This document shows, piece by piece, positions 7,294-15,993 of a DNA stretch of 64,000 nucleotides. A program made the position numbers and the translations under genes. Numbering within the stretch: the first letter of the stretch is position 1; the number at the start of each line of letters is the position of its first letter. The notes below the pieces were generated by a model. The model worked only from the letters and a program-made list of their open reading frames with translations, was not told where the DNA came from and searched no databases. This DNA comes from an uncultured Clostridia bacterium. Lineage in GTDB: Bacteria; Bacillota; Clostridia; Lachnospirales; Anaerotignaceae. The stretch spans positions 1-64,000 of the forward strand of contig CALWEX010000055.1 in assembly GCA_944377425.1 (NCBI GenBank). The letters are read 5' to 3'.

Positions 7294-7971
7294 TTAATCA
7301 CCTGCGCCGTCATGGCGTAATCTCTTAATCAAGTGTATGCTTACAAAAAATATAACTGCCCAAAGTACACTGAAAGTTAAACAAACCCTAACAAAAGTAT
7401 CAACAAAAAAGCTTTCTGGCAGCATATTAATCATTAAACTCTCTCTCGGGTCAAGGAGCCACAAGTCATTATTAAAAAGTACTTCGTGAAATATAATAAA
7501 TGCCTTGTTAAAATTCAAAACAGAAACTCCGGCAAGTATATAAAACAATATGCCTATTAAACCAAAAGAGAAAGTAAAAAACTTTATAAACACAAATTTA
7601 TTCAGCCTGAAAATAATTACAGCACCTAAAGATACTGCAATTAACACCATGCACACTCGTCTTATATTTAATGCAGACTGTACTATATCTTTTACGTCTT
7701 TCATGTGCAGCTTTTCTCTTTCATTAAAAAAAGTGCTGTTTTGAAATTCTTCCTCGGCTTCATCTAAAAGCATATAGTCCAAAAGCAACTGCGCCTCATT
7801 TTCAAGCTTTTCTATACTGTAACCAGTAACTTTATCTATTGAATTTTTTTCAAACTCATAACCAAAATAGTCAATATCGTAAAACGCAGCCATACCAAAA
7901 GATGAAATAAGCAAAAAAATCAATAAAGCCAGACCACATATAAAAGATAAAAAAGCGCTTGTTACTTTCAA
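7294..7971 (-). CDS. integral membrane protein, DUF1461/TIGR01906
   Basis: A 225-residue protein with about five hydrophobic segments: one at the N-terminus (residues 5-30) and four in the second half. The soluble loop contains FNEREKLHMKDVKDIV, the recognisable signature of this family in Firmicutes and Actinobacteria. The biochemical role is not known. It lies between a 100-residue protein (2 nt away) and ytfI. Confidence 0.82.
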   Translation of the reverse strand: MKVTSAFLSFICGLALLIFLLISSFGMAAFYDIDYFGYEFEKNSIDKVTGYSIEKLENEAQLLLDYMLLDEAEEEFQNSTFFNEREKLHMKDVKDIVQSALNIRRVCMVLIAVSLGAVIIFRLNKFVFIKFFTFSFGLIGILFYILAGVSVLNFNKAFIIFHEVLFNNDLWLLDPRESLMINMLPESFFVDTFVRVCLTFSVLWAVIFFVSIHLIKRLRHDGAGD

Positions 7972-7973
7972 AA

Positions 7974-8276
7974 TTATTTCTCCCCTATAAGGTTTTTGCC
8001 TAAGTCAGATAAATTCCATTTTTTGCCTAATGCGTATTTTATAATTTCGCTGTATGTCCTATAAGCGTTGTATTTACCGGAACAAATTCCGACAGCATAC
8101 ATATTTTTATATTCATTGTTTTTAAAATACTCAAAGCTTGAAACTATAATGCTTTTGCTATTTTCGTCAATAAGTATAATATAAACATTAATAACAGGAA
8201 TGTTTCTTTTTAAGCTGTAAACAACCGTATTAATATCATCAATACCGCTTACAAATACATTTTCAATAAAATTCAT
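7974..8276 (-). CDS. hypothetical protein, first gene of the ytfI operon
   Basis: A 100-residue soluble protein that I do not recognise. It alternates hydrophobic and charged residues in a pattern suggesting an alpha/beta fold (VINVYIILIDENSKSIIVSS) and ends with a lysine-rich tail. It precedes the DUF1461 gene by 2 nt and is separated from the transporter genes by about 100 nt, so it is likely co-transcribed with ytfI-ytfJ. Confidence 0.6.
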   Translation of the reverse strand: MNFIENVFVSGIDDINTVVYSLKRNIPVINVYIILIDENSKSIIVSSFEYFKNNEYKNMYAVGICSGKYNAYRTYSEIIKYALGKKWNLSDLGKNLIGEK

Positions 8277-8376
8277 ATCAAACCACCGGCAAATAAAAAC
8301 CTTAAAATATTAAACACATAAAATCTATATTAATTTAGTATATCATAAACATTACTTTATTGCCACTAAGTAGCAT

Positions 8377-8733
8377 TTATTTGCCATTATCTTTTTTTAA
8401 TAATTCCTTTATACCTATTATAAAAAGAAACACAGCAAAAAGCTTTCTAAGTAAATCTCCGCTTATAAACATAGCTATAAAAGCACCGGTAGCTGAAAAA
8501 ATAACGGCCGCTATAATCATTGGTGTTAAACCTTTTTTCTCAATATTGCCTTTTTTAGAGTGAATAATAACGGCTGCAAGTGCCGAAGGAATAAAATATA
8601 TTAGGTTTATGCCCTGTATCTGCTGCTGAGTTAAATCAGTAAAAAACGAAAGTGTTGGTATAAGCACTGTTCCTCCGCCTATTCCCATACCGCCTAATAT
8701 GCCGGAAAATAAGCCAGATAAAAATAATATCAT
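8377..8733 (-). CDS. half-size TSUP (TauE/SafE) transporter subunit
   Basis: A 118-residue, four-segment membrane protein. The N-terminal LFSGILGGMGIGGGTVLIP is the Gly-rich signature of the TauE/SafE sulfite exporter superfamily. Full-length members are about 250 residues made of two such repeats; this is one repeat. Its ATG overlaps the stop of the other half-size gene in an ATGA junction, so the two products probably pair to form one transporter of an organic or inorganic anion. Confidence 0.85.
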   Translation of the reverse strand: MILFLSGLFSGILGGMGIGGGTVLIPTLSFFTDLTQQQIQGINLIYFIPSALAAVIIHSKKGNIEKKGLTPMIIAAVIFSATGAFIAMFISGDLLRKLFAVFLFIIGIKELLKKDNGK

Positions 8734-9083
8734 AACATAATCATCCTTATAGCAGAAATTATCATAAAAATACCGAAAGTTTTATGGATTATATTGTTGG
8801 ATACCTTCCCCAGCAAAAAGGCACCTGTTATGCCGCCTATTACACCTCCGGCAGATGTAATAAGCACACTTTTAATCATAATATCAGCTTTAAAAAGGTA
8901 AATAACAGCTGAAACAACAGAAATAGGCAGTATAAGAGCCACCGCCGTAGCATGACTTTTTCGGGCAGTAAGAGAGGCATATTTTTCCAAAAAGTAAACA
9001 GCGGCAACTCCTCCGCCTGAACCAAAAATACCGTTTATAAACCCAGTTACAGCACCAAAAACACAAACCTTAAACCTATTCAT
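8730..9083 (-). CDS. half-size TSUP (TauE/SafE) transporter subunit
   Basis: A 117-residue membrane protein with GAVTGFINGIFGSGGGVAAV near the N-terminus, the other TauE/SafE-type repeat, and three or four further hydrophobic segments. Translationally coupled to the second half (4-nt overlap). The genes lie divergent to the radical SAM gene. Substrate cannot be told from sequence. Confidence 0.85.
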   Translation of the reverse strand: MNRFKVCVFGAVTGFINGIFGSGGGVAAVYFLEKYASLTARKSHATAVALILPISVVSAVIYLFKADIMIKSVLITSAGGVIGGITGAFLLGKVSNNIIHKTFGIFMIISAIRMIML

Positions 9084-9216
9084 ATATTTTTTACCGCCTT
9101 TTGCTGTTTTTACATATTCTATCCTGAAATATAAAATATATTCTTTGGTGTCTTTTTTTAATAGTTATGTTTGTGTTATACTGTTTGTTGAAATTTATAA
9201 TTAATTGGTGATAAAT

Positions 9217-10965
9217 ATGAAAATACTTCTTGTGGCGCTTAATGCCAAATTTATACATTCCTCGTTGGCACTTAGAACGCTTAAAGCTTATAGCACCTCT
9301 ATTGCCGAAAATATAGAAACATGTGAATTTACAATAAACAACGAAAAAGAGTTTATATTAAGCGAAATATATAATAAAAAACCTGACGCCGTAGGCTTTT
9401 CCTGCTATATTTGGAATATAGAAATGACACTTCATATAGCCGAAATGCTGAAAAAAGTCCTTCCTAACGTGTTTATATTTTTAGGCGGACCTGAAGTAAG
9501 CTTTGAAAGTGATTTGCTTCTTAAAGAAAATAGATTTATAGACCTTGTAATGCGTGGCGAAGGTGAAAAAATATTTTATAACACAGCAAAAAGCTTAATA
9601 AACGGCAGCTTTGATTTTTCTTCCATAAACGGCGTAACTTACCGAAAAGGAGAAGAAATATTTGTAAATCCACCGGAAAAAGAGCTTAGCCTTAACGATA
9701 TACCTTTTTCCTGCAGCAATTTAAAAGATACTGAAAACAAAATTATTTATTACGAATCCCAAAGAGGCTGTCCTTATAACTGCCAGTTCTGCCTTTCGTC
9801 AATAGACGGACGAGTTAGGTTTTTATCAGATGAAAGAGTAAAATCTGACTTGGATTTTTTCTTACAAAATAACGTGCGACAAGTTAAATTTGTAGACAGA
9901 ACATTTAACTGCAACAAAGACCATGCTCATTTTATATGGAGTTATTTAATGGCACACGACAATGGCAAAACTAATTTTCACATGGAAATTGAGGCACATA
10001 TACTGGATGATAACGAAATTGAGTTTTTAAAAAATGCCAGAAAAGGTCTTTTTCAGTTTGAAATAGGCGTTCAATCTACAAACAACAAAACACTTGAAGC
10101 CGTAAGCCGAAGCAATGATTTTCAAACTTTGCGACACAAGGTTGAAAAAATAAAAGAAGGCAAAAACATACACGTTCACCTTGACCTTATAGCTGGCCTT
10201 CCATACGAAGGATATGAGTCTTTTAAAAAATCATTTAACGATGTGTACTCCCTTCACCCAGAGCAGCTCCAACTTGGATTTTTAAAGCTTTTAAAGGGCT
10301 CGGGTTTAAGGCGTGACGCTGAAAAGTATGGCATTGTTTACGACAGCAAAGCACCTTATGAAGTGTTATACACCAGAGATATTGACTTTGACCACATGCT
10401 TATGCTTAAAAATATAGAGGAAATGGTGGAAACATATTATAACTCATTTAAAATACCAACTACAGAAAAATATGTCTGCAATCTTTTTGAGTCGCCTTTT
10501 GATTTTTACGAAAGCTTAGCCAATTATTGGGTAAATAATGGACTTCATAGGGTAAACCACAGCAAACAAGAACTTTATGTTATATTCTATAATTTTTCCA
10601 TAAACAGTAGCTTTTCAAAAACAGATATTGAAATTATAAAGGACCTTTTAAAATTTGATATGCTGCTTTCAGACAACTTAAAATCAATGCCTAATTTTAT
10701 TGATGAAAGTATAACAGAAGAATATAAGGCAGCAAAAAGAAAGTTCTTTAACACCCAAAGCGAAACTGAAAAATATATGCCTACTCTTACAAGTTTTTCA
10801 CCGCAGCAGCTTTCCAGAATGTGCCGTATAGAACATTTTAAATACAACATTTTGGAATATCTAAATTACAATGAAATTAAGGCAGAAGAAAACGACATTC
10901 TTTTTAACTACTACAACAGAGATATAATTACAAACCACGCTGAAATTACACAAGTTTTTATATAA
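9217..10965 (+). CDS. B12-binding radical SAM protein (DUF4080 family)
   Basis: About 582 residues. The N-terminal part is a cobalamin-binding-like Rossmann domain (KKPDAVGFSCYIWNIEMTLH, FLGGPEVSF). The radical SAM cluster motif CPYNCQFC follows near residue 188, and the TIM-barrel region has MEIEAHILDD and HLDLIAGLPYEG. The C-terminal 200 residues form the DUF4080 extension. I chose ATG at 9217 over the TTG at 9205 because GGTGA sits just upstream. The substrate is unknown. nth follows 18 nt later and is probably co-transcribed. Confidence 0.85.
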   Translation: MKILLVALNAKFIHSSLALRTLKAYSTSIAENIETCEFTINNEKEFILSEIYNKKPDAVGFSCYIWNIEMTLHIAEMLKKVLPNVFIFLGGPEVSFESDLLLKENRFIDLVMRGEGEKIFYNTAKSLINGSFDFSSINGVTYRKGEEIFVNPPEKELSLNDIPFSCSNLKDTENKIIYYESQRGCPYNCQFCLSSIDGRVRFLSDERVKSDLDFFLQNNVRQVKFVDRTFNCNKDHAHFIWSYLMAHDNGKTNFHMEIEAHILDDNEIEFLKNARKGLFQFEIGVQSTNNKTLEAVSRSNDFQTLRHKVEKIKEGKNIHVHLDLIAGLPYEGYESFKKSFNDVYSLHPEQLQLGFLKLLKGSGLRRDAEKYGIVYDSKAPYEVLYTRDIDFDHMLMLKNIEEMVETYYNSFKIPTTEKYVCNLFESPFDFYESLANYWVNNGLHRVNHSKQELYVIFYNFSINSSFSKTDIEIIKDLLKFDMLLSDNLKSMPNFIDESITEEYKAAKRKFFNTQSETEKYMPTLTSFSPQQLSRMCRIEHFKYNILEYLNYNEIKAEENDILFNYYNRDIITNHAEITQVFI

Positions 10966-10983
10966 CTAATTACGGAGGAAAAA

Positions 10984-11625
10984 ATGGAACAAAAAGAAAG
11001 AGTCTCTAAAATACTTGAATTATTAGACTATCATTACGGCCCGGCAAAGTGCTATTTAAACCATAAAAACGCTTGGCAGCTTTTAATAGCCACAATACTA
11101 AGCGCCCAGTGTACCGATGACAGGGTTAATATGGTTACTGAAAACCTCTTTAAAAAATACACTTCTGTAAAAGATTTTGCCGAAGCAGATTTATCAGAGC
11201 TTGAAAACGATATACGCTCAACAGGTTTTTACCATAATAAAGCCAAAAATATAATTTCATGCTGTCAGTCACTTTTAAGAGAGTATAACGGCGAAGTACC
11301 GCAGGAGATTGAAAAGCTTACAGCTTTAGCCGGTGTAGGCAGAAAAACCGCAAATGTAATACGCGGCAATATTTACGGCATACCAAGCATTGTTGTAGAC
11401 ACACATGTAAAGCGCATAACAAATCTTTTAGGACTTACAACAAGCCAGGACCCAGTTAAAATAGAGTTTGAATTAATGGAAATACTGCCTAAAGACCACT
11501 GGATAAGCTACAACACACAGGTAATTGCCCATGGCCGAAAGGTGTGCATTGCTCGCCGTCCAAAATGTTCTGACTGTTTTCTTTCTCACCTTTGCCCACA
11601 TTTTACACCGGGAATAGATGAATAA
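10984..11625 (+). CDS. nth: endonuclease III (base-excision repair glycosylase)
   Basis: A 213-residue DNA glycosylase/AP lyase that removes oxidised pyrimidines. It has the helix-hairpin-helix LAGVGRKTANVI with catalytic Lys121, the catalytic Asp139 in VVDTHV, and a C-terminal 4Fe-4S cluster with Cys188, 195, 198 and 204 in C-X6-C-X2-C-X5-C spacing. Length is normal. GGAGG lies upstream of the ATG. Confidence 0.96.
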   Translation: MEQKERVSKILELLDYHYGPAKCYLNHKNAWQLLIATILSAQCTDDRVNMVTENLFKKYTSVKDFAEADLSELENDIRSTGFYHNKAKNIISCCQSLLREYNGEVPQEIEKLTALAGVGRKTANVIRGNIYGIPSIVVDTHVKRITNLLGLTTSQDPVKIEFELMEILPKDHWISYNTQVIAHGRKVCIARRPKCSDCFLSHLCPHFTPGIDE

Positions 11626-11640
11626 ATAATACATAACAAA

Positions 11641-11682
11641 ACAGCGCCTAATAAATTCAATAAATATTAAGCGCTGTTTTTT
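11641..11682. terminator. terminator after nth
   Basis: Arms ACAGCGC (11641-11647) and GCGCTGT (11671-11677), extended inside by TAATA/TATTA, followed by a T-run. It separates the convergent nth and zinc-ribbon genes. Confidence 0.85.
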
Positions 11683-11690
11683 GTATTTTA

Positions 11691-11984
11691 TTAGTTATCT
11701 TCTGTTTTGTCAAAATACTCGTTTTCGTTTAAGTCCATAACCATTTTGCCGCAGTCTTTGCAGTAATGGGCATACATCATAGTTCCTCCGGCTATGTCTT
11801 TTAAAAACCCGTCTTTAACATCCTGACCGACTTCCAAATCACCGCCTAAGTCAATAATGCTGTATACAATATTTTTCTTTATTCCCGGACGATTCCCGTT
11901 ATCTAAGAACCAGTTAAATTTAAAACTTCTTGCTGAATAAAAATACCCTTTTTTCATTTCATTACCACAGTACGGACATTTCAT
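11691..11984 (-). CDS. small zinc-ribbon protein (DUF6487-like)
   Basis: A 97-residue protein read from ATG at 11984, which has AGGAGGGCGG 7 nt upstream. It opens MKCPYCGNEMKKGYF and carries a second HYCKDCGK pair near residue 75, so two Cys-X2-Cys knuckles probably bind one zinc ion. The middle resembles the DUF6487 family of Firmicutes. Role unknown. It follows the 174-residue gene closely and is probably co-transcribed with it. Confidence 0.72.
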   Translation of the reverse strand: MKCPYCGNEMKKGYFYSARSFKFNWFLDNGNRPGIKKNIVYSIIDLGGDLEVGQDVKDGFLKDIAGGTMMYAHYCKDCGKMVMDLNENEYFDKTEDN

Positions 11985-12001
11985 AAAACCGCCCTCCTGC
12001 C

Positions 12002-12526
12002 TCAATACCTTTGGTTTACATATCCGTCTATTAAAGAAATTCTTGTACCTTCGGAAAAAACGCCTTCCTGCCGCAAATCATTAAGAAGCTTTTCATTTGT
12101 AGAATGAAGAATCATTCCGTAGCAGTCACTGCATACAATCTCAAAAAGCTTTCCTTTAAGTGCTTTACTCTTTACCTTAACAAAATAAGCCTCAACGCCT
12201 TTGTAATCAAGCATTTTAAGGACTTTCATAGTTGCCCTGTCTTTCTTTGAGTAATAGTAATCAGCCTGACTTTGGTAATCCCTTTTAGCGTCATAATCAA
12301 TGCCGTAAGATGTGCTTACAGACTTCATTTCTTTTGCCAAAGCATTATAGTATTGGTAGTTATAAAGCCCCTTTTCTACAGTATCAATGTATCTAAAAGG
12401 CCCTATGTCATTATGAACAACAGCATTGTAATTCATTTGCAGATACTCACGCTTTGTCATATCACCTTTAAGGTACTGGTCTATAAGTGACTGTCTGTAC
12501 CTAAAATATTTTTGAATTTTATTCAT
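12002..12526 (-). CDS. conserved hypothetical protein (possibly DUF6648)
   Basis: A 174-residue soluble protein beginning MNKIQKYFRYRQSLIDQYLKG, rich in Tyr, Lys and Asp, with no signal peptide or catalytic motif that I can see. The N-terminus reminds me of a clostridial family named DUF6648, but I am not certain of this. Its gene is followed by the small zinc-ribbon gene, which may hint at a joint function. Confidence 0.6.
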   Translation of the reverse strand: MNKIQKYFRYRQSLIDQYLKGDMTKREYLQMNYNAVVHNDIGPFRYIDTVEKGLYNYQYYNALAKEMKSVSTSYGIDYDAKRDYQSQADYYYSKKDRATMKVLKMLDYKGVEAYFVKVKSKALKGKLFEIVCSDCYGMILHSTNEKLLNDLRQEGVFSEGTRISLIDGYVNQRY

Positions 12527-12568
12527 TATTTACACAACCTGACTATTTAAAGTTCATGTTGAAAAAAA

Positions 12569-13120
12569 TTATTTTTTGTAAACTATGCTGTCTAATACTT
12601 CAGCAGCTGTTTTTTCGTCCAAAAGATATGTTATTATCTCTGAAGCAAAATCTATGGCAGTTCCAACACCGCGGGATGTAATTATATTTCCGTCATAGCT
12701 TACATTATTGTACTCAACTTGGGCGCCTGTAAGGTATTTTTCAAAGCCAGGATAAGAACAAGCTTTTTTGCCCTTTAATATTCCCATACCACCAAAAAGA
12801 GAAGGCGCAGCACAAATAGCCGCAATTAATTTTCCGCTGTTGTTAAATTCTGTAATAAGCTCTTTAAGCTCATCACATGCAGCCAAATTGCTTGTTCCTG
12901 GCATTCCGCCTGGAAGAATAATAGCATCAGCGTCTTTTAATTTGTTTTTATCAATAGACATATCACACTTTATTGTTACACCATGTGTTCCTTTAACAAA
13001 CTCATCATGTGTAATTGAAACCATAACAACATCTATACCAGCACGCTTAAGCAAATCAACTTGTGTAAGCGCTTCCACTTCTTCAAATCCTTCACCGAAA
13101 AAAACTGCCGCTTTTTTCAT
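12569..13120 (-). CDS. DJ-1/PfpI family protein
   Basis: A 183-residue DJ-1 type protein (YajL/ThiJ-like). ATG at 13120 was chosen for its AAGGAGG site; a longer reading to 13162 has none. Marks include FFGEGFEEVEALT at the N-terminus with the conserved Glu, and the nucleophile elbow AAICAAPSLF with the reactive Cys. Family members act in glyoxal or glycation defence or as oxidative-stress chaperones; which applies here cannot be said. Confidence 0.9.
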   Translation of the reverse strand: MKKAAVFFGEGFEEVEALTQVDLLKRAGIDVVMVSITHDEFVKGTHGVTIKCDMSIDKNKLKDADAIILPGGMPGTSNLAACDELKELITEFNNSGKLIAAICAAPSLFGGMGILKGKKACSYPGFEKYLTGAQVEYNNVSYDGNIITSRGVGTAIDFASEIITYLLDEKTAAEVLDSIVYKK

Positions 13121-13151
13121 TTTCACTCCTCCTTTTGTATTTACTAATATT

Positions 13152-13180
13152 ATTATATACAAAAAAACAATCTAAAACAA
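13152..13180 (-). promoter_or_regulatory. promoter of the DJ-1 gene
   Basis: Minus strand TTGTTT (13180-13175), 17 nt, TATAAT (13157-13152), about 32 nt before the start codon. On the other strand an extended -10 (TGCTATAAT, 13204-13212) probably serves the CYTH gene. Confidence 0.6.
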
Positions 13181-13240
13181 TGCCAACAGATATTTAATAT
13201 TTGTGCTATAATATTTCAAAATAAAAACTGGAGGCACAAT

Positions 13241-13696
13241 ATGGAGATAGAAAAAAAATATTTAACAGCAAATATTCCTTTTGACTTAAATAAATTTTCC
13301 AAAACAGAAATTCAGCAGTCCTATATATCAACTGACCCTGTAATACGCATTAGAAAAAGTGACGAAAATTATTTTCTTACTTTTAAAGGCTCAGGTGAAA
13401 TAAGCCGAGAGGAATTTGAAACATTAATCACTAAAAATCAGTACGAAAACCTTTTAAAAAAAGCCGAAACTAAAGTTATATCCAAAACAAGATACTTTAT
13501 TCCTCTTAATGACGGACTTACTGCTGAAACAGATATATATTATGGAGAGTTAAAAGGACTTATAACAACAGAAGTTGAATTTAAAACCCAAACTGAATGC
13601 GACTCATTTATTGCTCCTTCTTGGTTTGGAAAAGACATATCCTCTGACAACAGGTATAAAAACTCATCTCTTTCGCGTTTTGGTCTGCCTAAATAA
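13241..13696 (+). CDS. CYTH-domain phosphatase (triphosphate tunnel metalloenzyme)
   Basis: A 151-residue single-domain CYTH protein. It starts with the EXEXK metal-binding motif (MEIEKKYL) and has alternating basic and acidic strands forming the tunnel (VIRIRKSDENYFLTFKG, LTAETDIYYGEL, TEVEF). Small bacterial relatives hydrolyse tripolyphosphate or other inorganic or organic triphosphates. Length fits the bacterial stand-alone type without a CHAD domain. Monocistronic, with GGAGG at the start and a terminator after it. Confidence 0.86.
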   Translation: MEIEKKYLTANIPFDLNKFSKTEIQQSYISTDPVIRIRKSDENYFLTFKGSGEISREEFETLITKNQYENLLKKAETKVISKTRYFIPLNDGLTAETDIYYGELKGLITTEVEFKTQTECDSFIAPSWFGKDISSDNRYKNSSLSRFGLPK

Positions 13697-13712
13697 ATTA
13701 CACAATCTAATA

Positions 13713-13747
13713 AACCGCGCATTTTATTTGTGCGGTTATTTTTTTTG
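13713..13747 (+). terminator. terminator after the CYTH gene
   Basis: Arms AACCGC and GCGGTT (13713-13718 and 13732-13737) with a long loop, followed by a run of T broken by one A. Confidence 0.8.
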
Positions 13748-13930
13748 ACAAAAAACAGCTTATTATTCCAAATTTATGAAAGAATATATGTTAAATTCAT
13801 TGATTTTTTTATCGCCAAAAAAGCTTATAACTTTTATTTTTACAACTTATGTTTTATTTTTGCGCCAATTAACAACGGCACAATCTGACATATGAGTCAG
13901 TTTTTTCTATTTTTTGTGGAAAAGAAATTG

Positions 13931-13959
13931 TTGAAAAAGCAGATAGCTCCTTTTATAAT
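13931..13959 (+). promoter_or_regulatory. promoter of spo0A
   Basis: TTGAAA (13931-13936), 17 nt, TATAAT (13954-13959), about 80 nt before the TTG start. No convincing 0A box or sigma-H promoter was found in the rest of the 345-nt gap after the CYTH gene, so control at sporulation onset may lie elsewhere. Confidence 0.7.
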
Positions 13960-14042
13960 CTCCAATATACGGAATTATTTACCAAATAATTAGTATAAAT
14001 AGTATATAACAACTAAAAATATATTTAAACGGAGGGGTTATT

Positions 14043-14849
14043 TTGAGCCAAAACAAAGTAAAAATTTCTATTGCGGATGATAACAAAGATTTTTGTGATA
14101 TACTTAAGAATTTTCTCAATTCAAAAGAAGATATGGAAGTAGTTTCTGTTTCTTACGATGGAGTAGATGCTTATGAAATGATATGCGAAAAACAGCCTGA
14201 TGTAGCAATAATAGATGGAATCATGCCGCGTCTTGATGGGCTTGGGGTTTTGGACAAAATAAATCAAAATCCTACAGAAAAGCGCCCTGTATGCATTATA
14301 CTTTCAGCCCTCAGTCAAGAGAAAATATCACAAAGAGCTTTTGAACTTGGCGCAGACTACTATATAGTAAAACCTTTTGATATGGAATCCCTTGCTAACA
14401 GAATACGCCAGTTTAGAAGCACATCTGCACCAAGAACAATAAATGCGGCTTTTAATCCAAACGCAGGCGAAAAACATCTTTTTGACAACTCAGCTTATGA
14501 CCTTGAAACAAAAGTAACTAATATACTGCACGAAATTGGTGTTCCAGCCCACATAAGAGGTTATCACTATATGCGTGAAGCCATTATTATGAGTGTAAAC
14601 GACATGGATGTACTTAACTATATAACAAAAGAGCTTTACCCTTCCATTGCCAAAAAGTGCAACACTACTCCTTCACGGGTTGAAAGAGCTATTCGCCACG
14701 CTATAGAGGTAGCATGGAACAGAGGCAAAATTGAGGCTATAGACAGTCTTTTCGGCTATACAATAAACAATCATAAAGGCAAACCTACAAACAGCGAGTT
14801 TATTGCCCTTATTGCAGACAGACTTCGTCTTGAGCAAAAAGCAAGCTAA
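14043..14849 (+). CDS. spo0A: stage 0 sporulation response regulator Spo0A
   Basis: A 268-residue master regulator of sporulation. The receiver domain (1-125) has acidic Asp12/Asp13, the phosphorylated Asp58 in VAIIDGIMP and the Lys of YIVKPFD. The C-terminal DNA-binding domain contains the diagnostic stretch [18 protein letters not shown] with its recognition helix. Translation starts at TTG with GGAGGGG upstream. In Bacillus and many clostridia spo0A follows spoIVB; here the gene before it encodes a CYTH protein, so that linkage is broken. Confidence 0.97.
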   Translation: MSQNKVKISIADDNKDFCDILKNFLNSKEDMEVVSVSYDGVDAYEMICEKQPDVAIIDGIMPRLDGLGVLDKINQNPTEKRPVCIILSALSQEKISQRAFELGADYYIVKPFDMESLANRIRQFRSTSAPRTINAAFNPNAGEKHLFDNSAYDLETKVTNILHEIGVPAHIRGYHYMREAIIMSVNDMDVLNYITKELYPSIAKKCNTTPSRVERAIRHAIEVAWNRGKIEAIDSLFGYTINNHKGKPTNSEFIALIADRLRLEQKAS

Positions 14850-14962
14850 AGCCTTTATTTTAAATATTTTTTATACATCACAGACCAACCTATTTTTAAA
14901 TAATCCTATTTAATAAGCCTTTTTAATAAAGTCCAAACCAATTAACTCTTAAACTCCTAACC

Positions 14963-15018
14963 AAATAACCTCCTGATTAGTTGGGTACAGTATGCACCTA
15001 TCTAATAGGAGGTTATTT
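14963..15018. terminator. long hairpin between spo0A and GNAT genes
   Basis: Arms AAATAACCTCCT and AGGAGGTTATTT, extended by ATTAG/CTAAT past one bulged G (17 pairs in all), with a 21-nt loop. It lies about 115 nt after spo0A and probably ends convergent transcripts, although the U-tract is short. Confidence 0.6.
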
Positions 15019-15071
15019 AATTATATTCTTTATAATATGTAATTAACTTTAAAAATTCATCAATATCATTT

Positions 15072-15560
15072 TCACTTCAAATTCTTTTCATACAAGCGGA
15101 ATATACCTTTTCTGTACTCAACTTCACCTACATCAATATAGCCAAAATTTTTATACATCTCTATAGCTCTTTTGTTGCCGGGCAGCACATCCATTCTAAC
15201 AGAGTCGAACTTCATTTTCTTAATTTCATCTTCCAAACACTGAAGCATTTTCTTGCCAATACCCATAGACTGAAAATCTACATTAACACACAGTCTATGA
15301 ATTACCCTGTAATTATCGCCAAATTTCCAGTTACCGCCTTCATAGCCTTCGTCTTCTTTATTTATAACACCGCAGGCAGCAATATGCCCATTAAGGGGCA
15401 TAATATACATCTCACCGCGTTCAATATCATTCTTAATTGTTTCAAAGTCAGGATATATTTCATCCCACTGGTCTATGCCCAAGCTTTTAAGCTTTTCAAT
15501 GGCTTTTAAATAAATATCAAACACATTTTTTAAATCATTTATCACAGCTTTTCTAATCAT
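15072..15560 (-). CDS. GNAT family N-acetyltransferase
   Basis: A 162-residue acetyl-CoA dependent acetyltransferase. Start ATG at 15560 with a GGGTGG site; a longer reading would run into the tRNA genes. The acetyl-CoA loop is seen as VNVDFQSMGIGKKML (Q/R-x-x-G-x-G/A), followed by DVLPGNKRAIEMYKNFGY, typical of the C-terminal half. The acceptor (amine, peptide or small molecule) cannot be predicted. It stands next to the tRNA pair but after their terminator. Confidence 0.86.
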   Translation of the reverse strand: MIRKAVINDLKNVFDIYLKAIEKLKSLGIDQWDEIYPDFETIKNDIERGEMYIMPLNGHIAACGVINKEDEGYEGGNWKFGDNYRVIHRLCVNVDFQSMGIGKKMLQCLEDEIKKMKFDSVRMDVLPGNKRAIEMYKNFGYIDVGEVEYRKGIFRLYEKNLK

Positions 15561-15600
15561 ACAAAACCACCCACGTTCTATTAAGCACACAATATAATTT

Positions 15601-15638
15601 AAAAAGCAAAAAAGCCTTTGAACTAAATCAAAGGCTTT
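15601..15638 (-). terminator. terminator of the tRNA-Asp/tRNA-Val unit
   Basis: Arms AAAGCCTTTGA (15611-15621) and TCAAAGGCTTT (15628-15638); leftward transcripts then run into TTTGCTTTTT. Confidence 0.85.
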
Positions 15639-15640
15639 AA

Positions 15641-15713
15641 TGGGAATTACAGGGCTCGAACCTGTGACATCTTGCTTGTAAGGCAAGCGCTCTCCCAGCT
15701 GAGCTAAACTCCC
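15641..15713 (-). tRNA. tRNA-Val (anticodon TAC)
   Basis: 73 nt without CCA. Acceptor pairs GGGAGTT with AATTCCC (one G-T), anticodon stem CTTGC/GCAAG around CTTACAA, T arm CAGGTTCGAGCCCTG, discriminator A. It follows tRNA-Asp by 8 nt. Confidence 0.96.
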
Positions 15714-15721
15714 AAACTAAA

Positions 15722-15795
<74 letters not shown>

Positions 15796-15861
15796 ATATT
15801 GTCGTTTATCTGAGATAAGTTTTTTATCTCTTATTTACTGCTTGTCTTACCGACGAATGAT

Positions 15862-15890
15862 ATCTTACCATAATGTTAAAACCATGTCAA
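15862..15890 (-). promoter_or_regulatory. promoter of the tRNA-Asp/tRNA-Val unit
   Basis: Minus strand TTGACA (15890-15885), 17 nt, TAAGAT (15867-15862). Directly upstream of the -35 are three phased A-tract units that may act as an UP element. Confidence 0.85.
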
Positions 15891-15891
15891 C

Positions 15892-15924
15892 ACTTTTTTA
15901 TAACTTTTTTATAACTTTTTTATA
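15892..15924. repeat. three perfect 11-bp A-tract repeats upstream of the tRNA promoter
   Basis: ACTTTTTTATA occurs three times head to tail (15892, 15903, 15914), followed by another T-tract. The period is one helical turn, so the A-tracts bend DNA in the same direction just above the -35 box. Confidence 0.9.
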
Positions 15925-15993
15925 TTTTTTTGAAATAATGAAAAAAAGTTAACAGGAGCGGCTTAAAATTCCGCTCCAATCAAACACAACATA

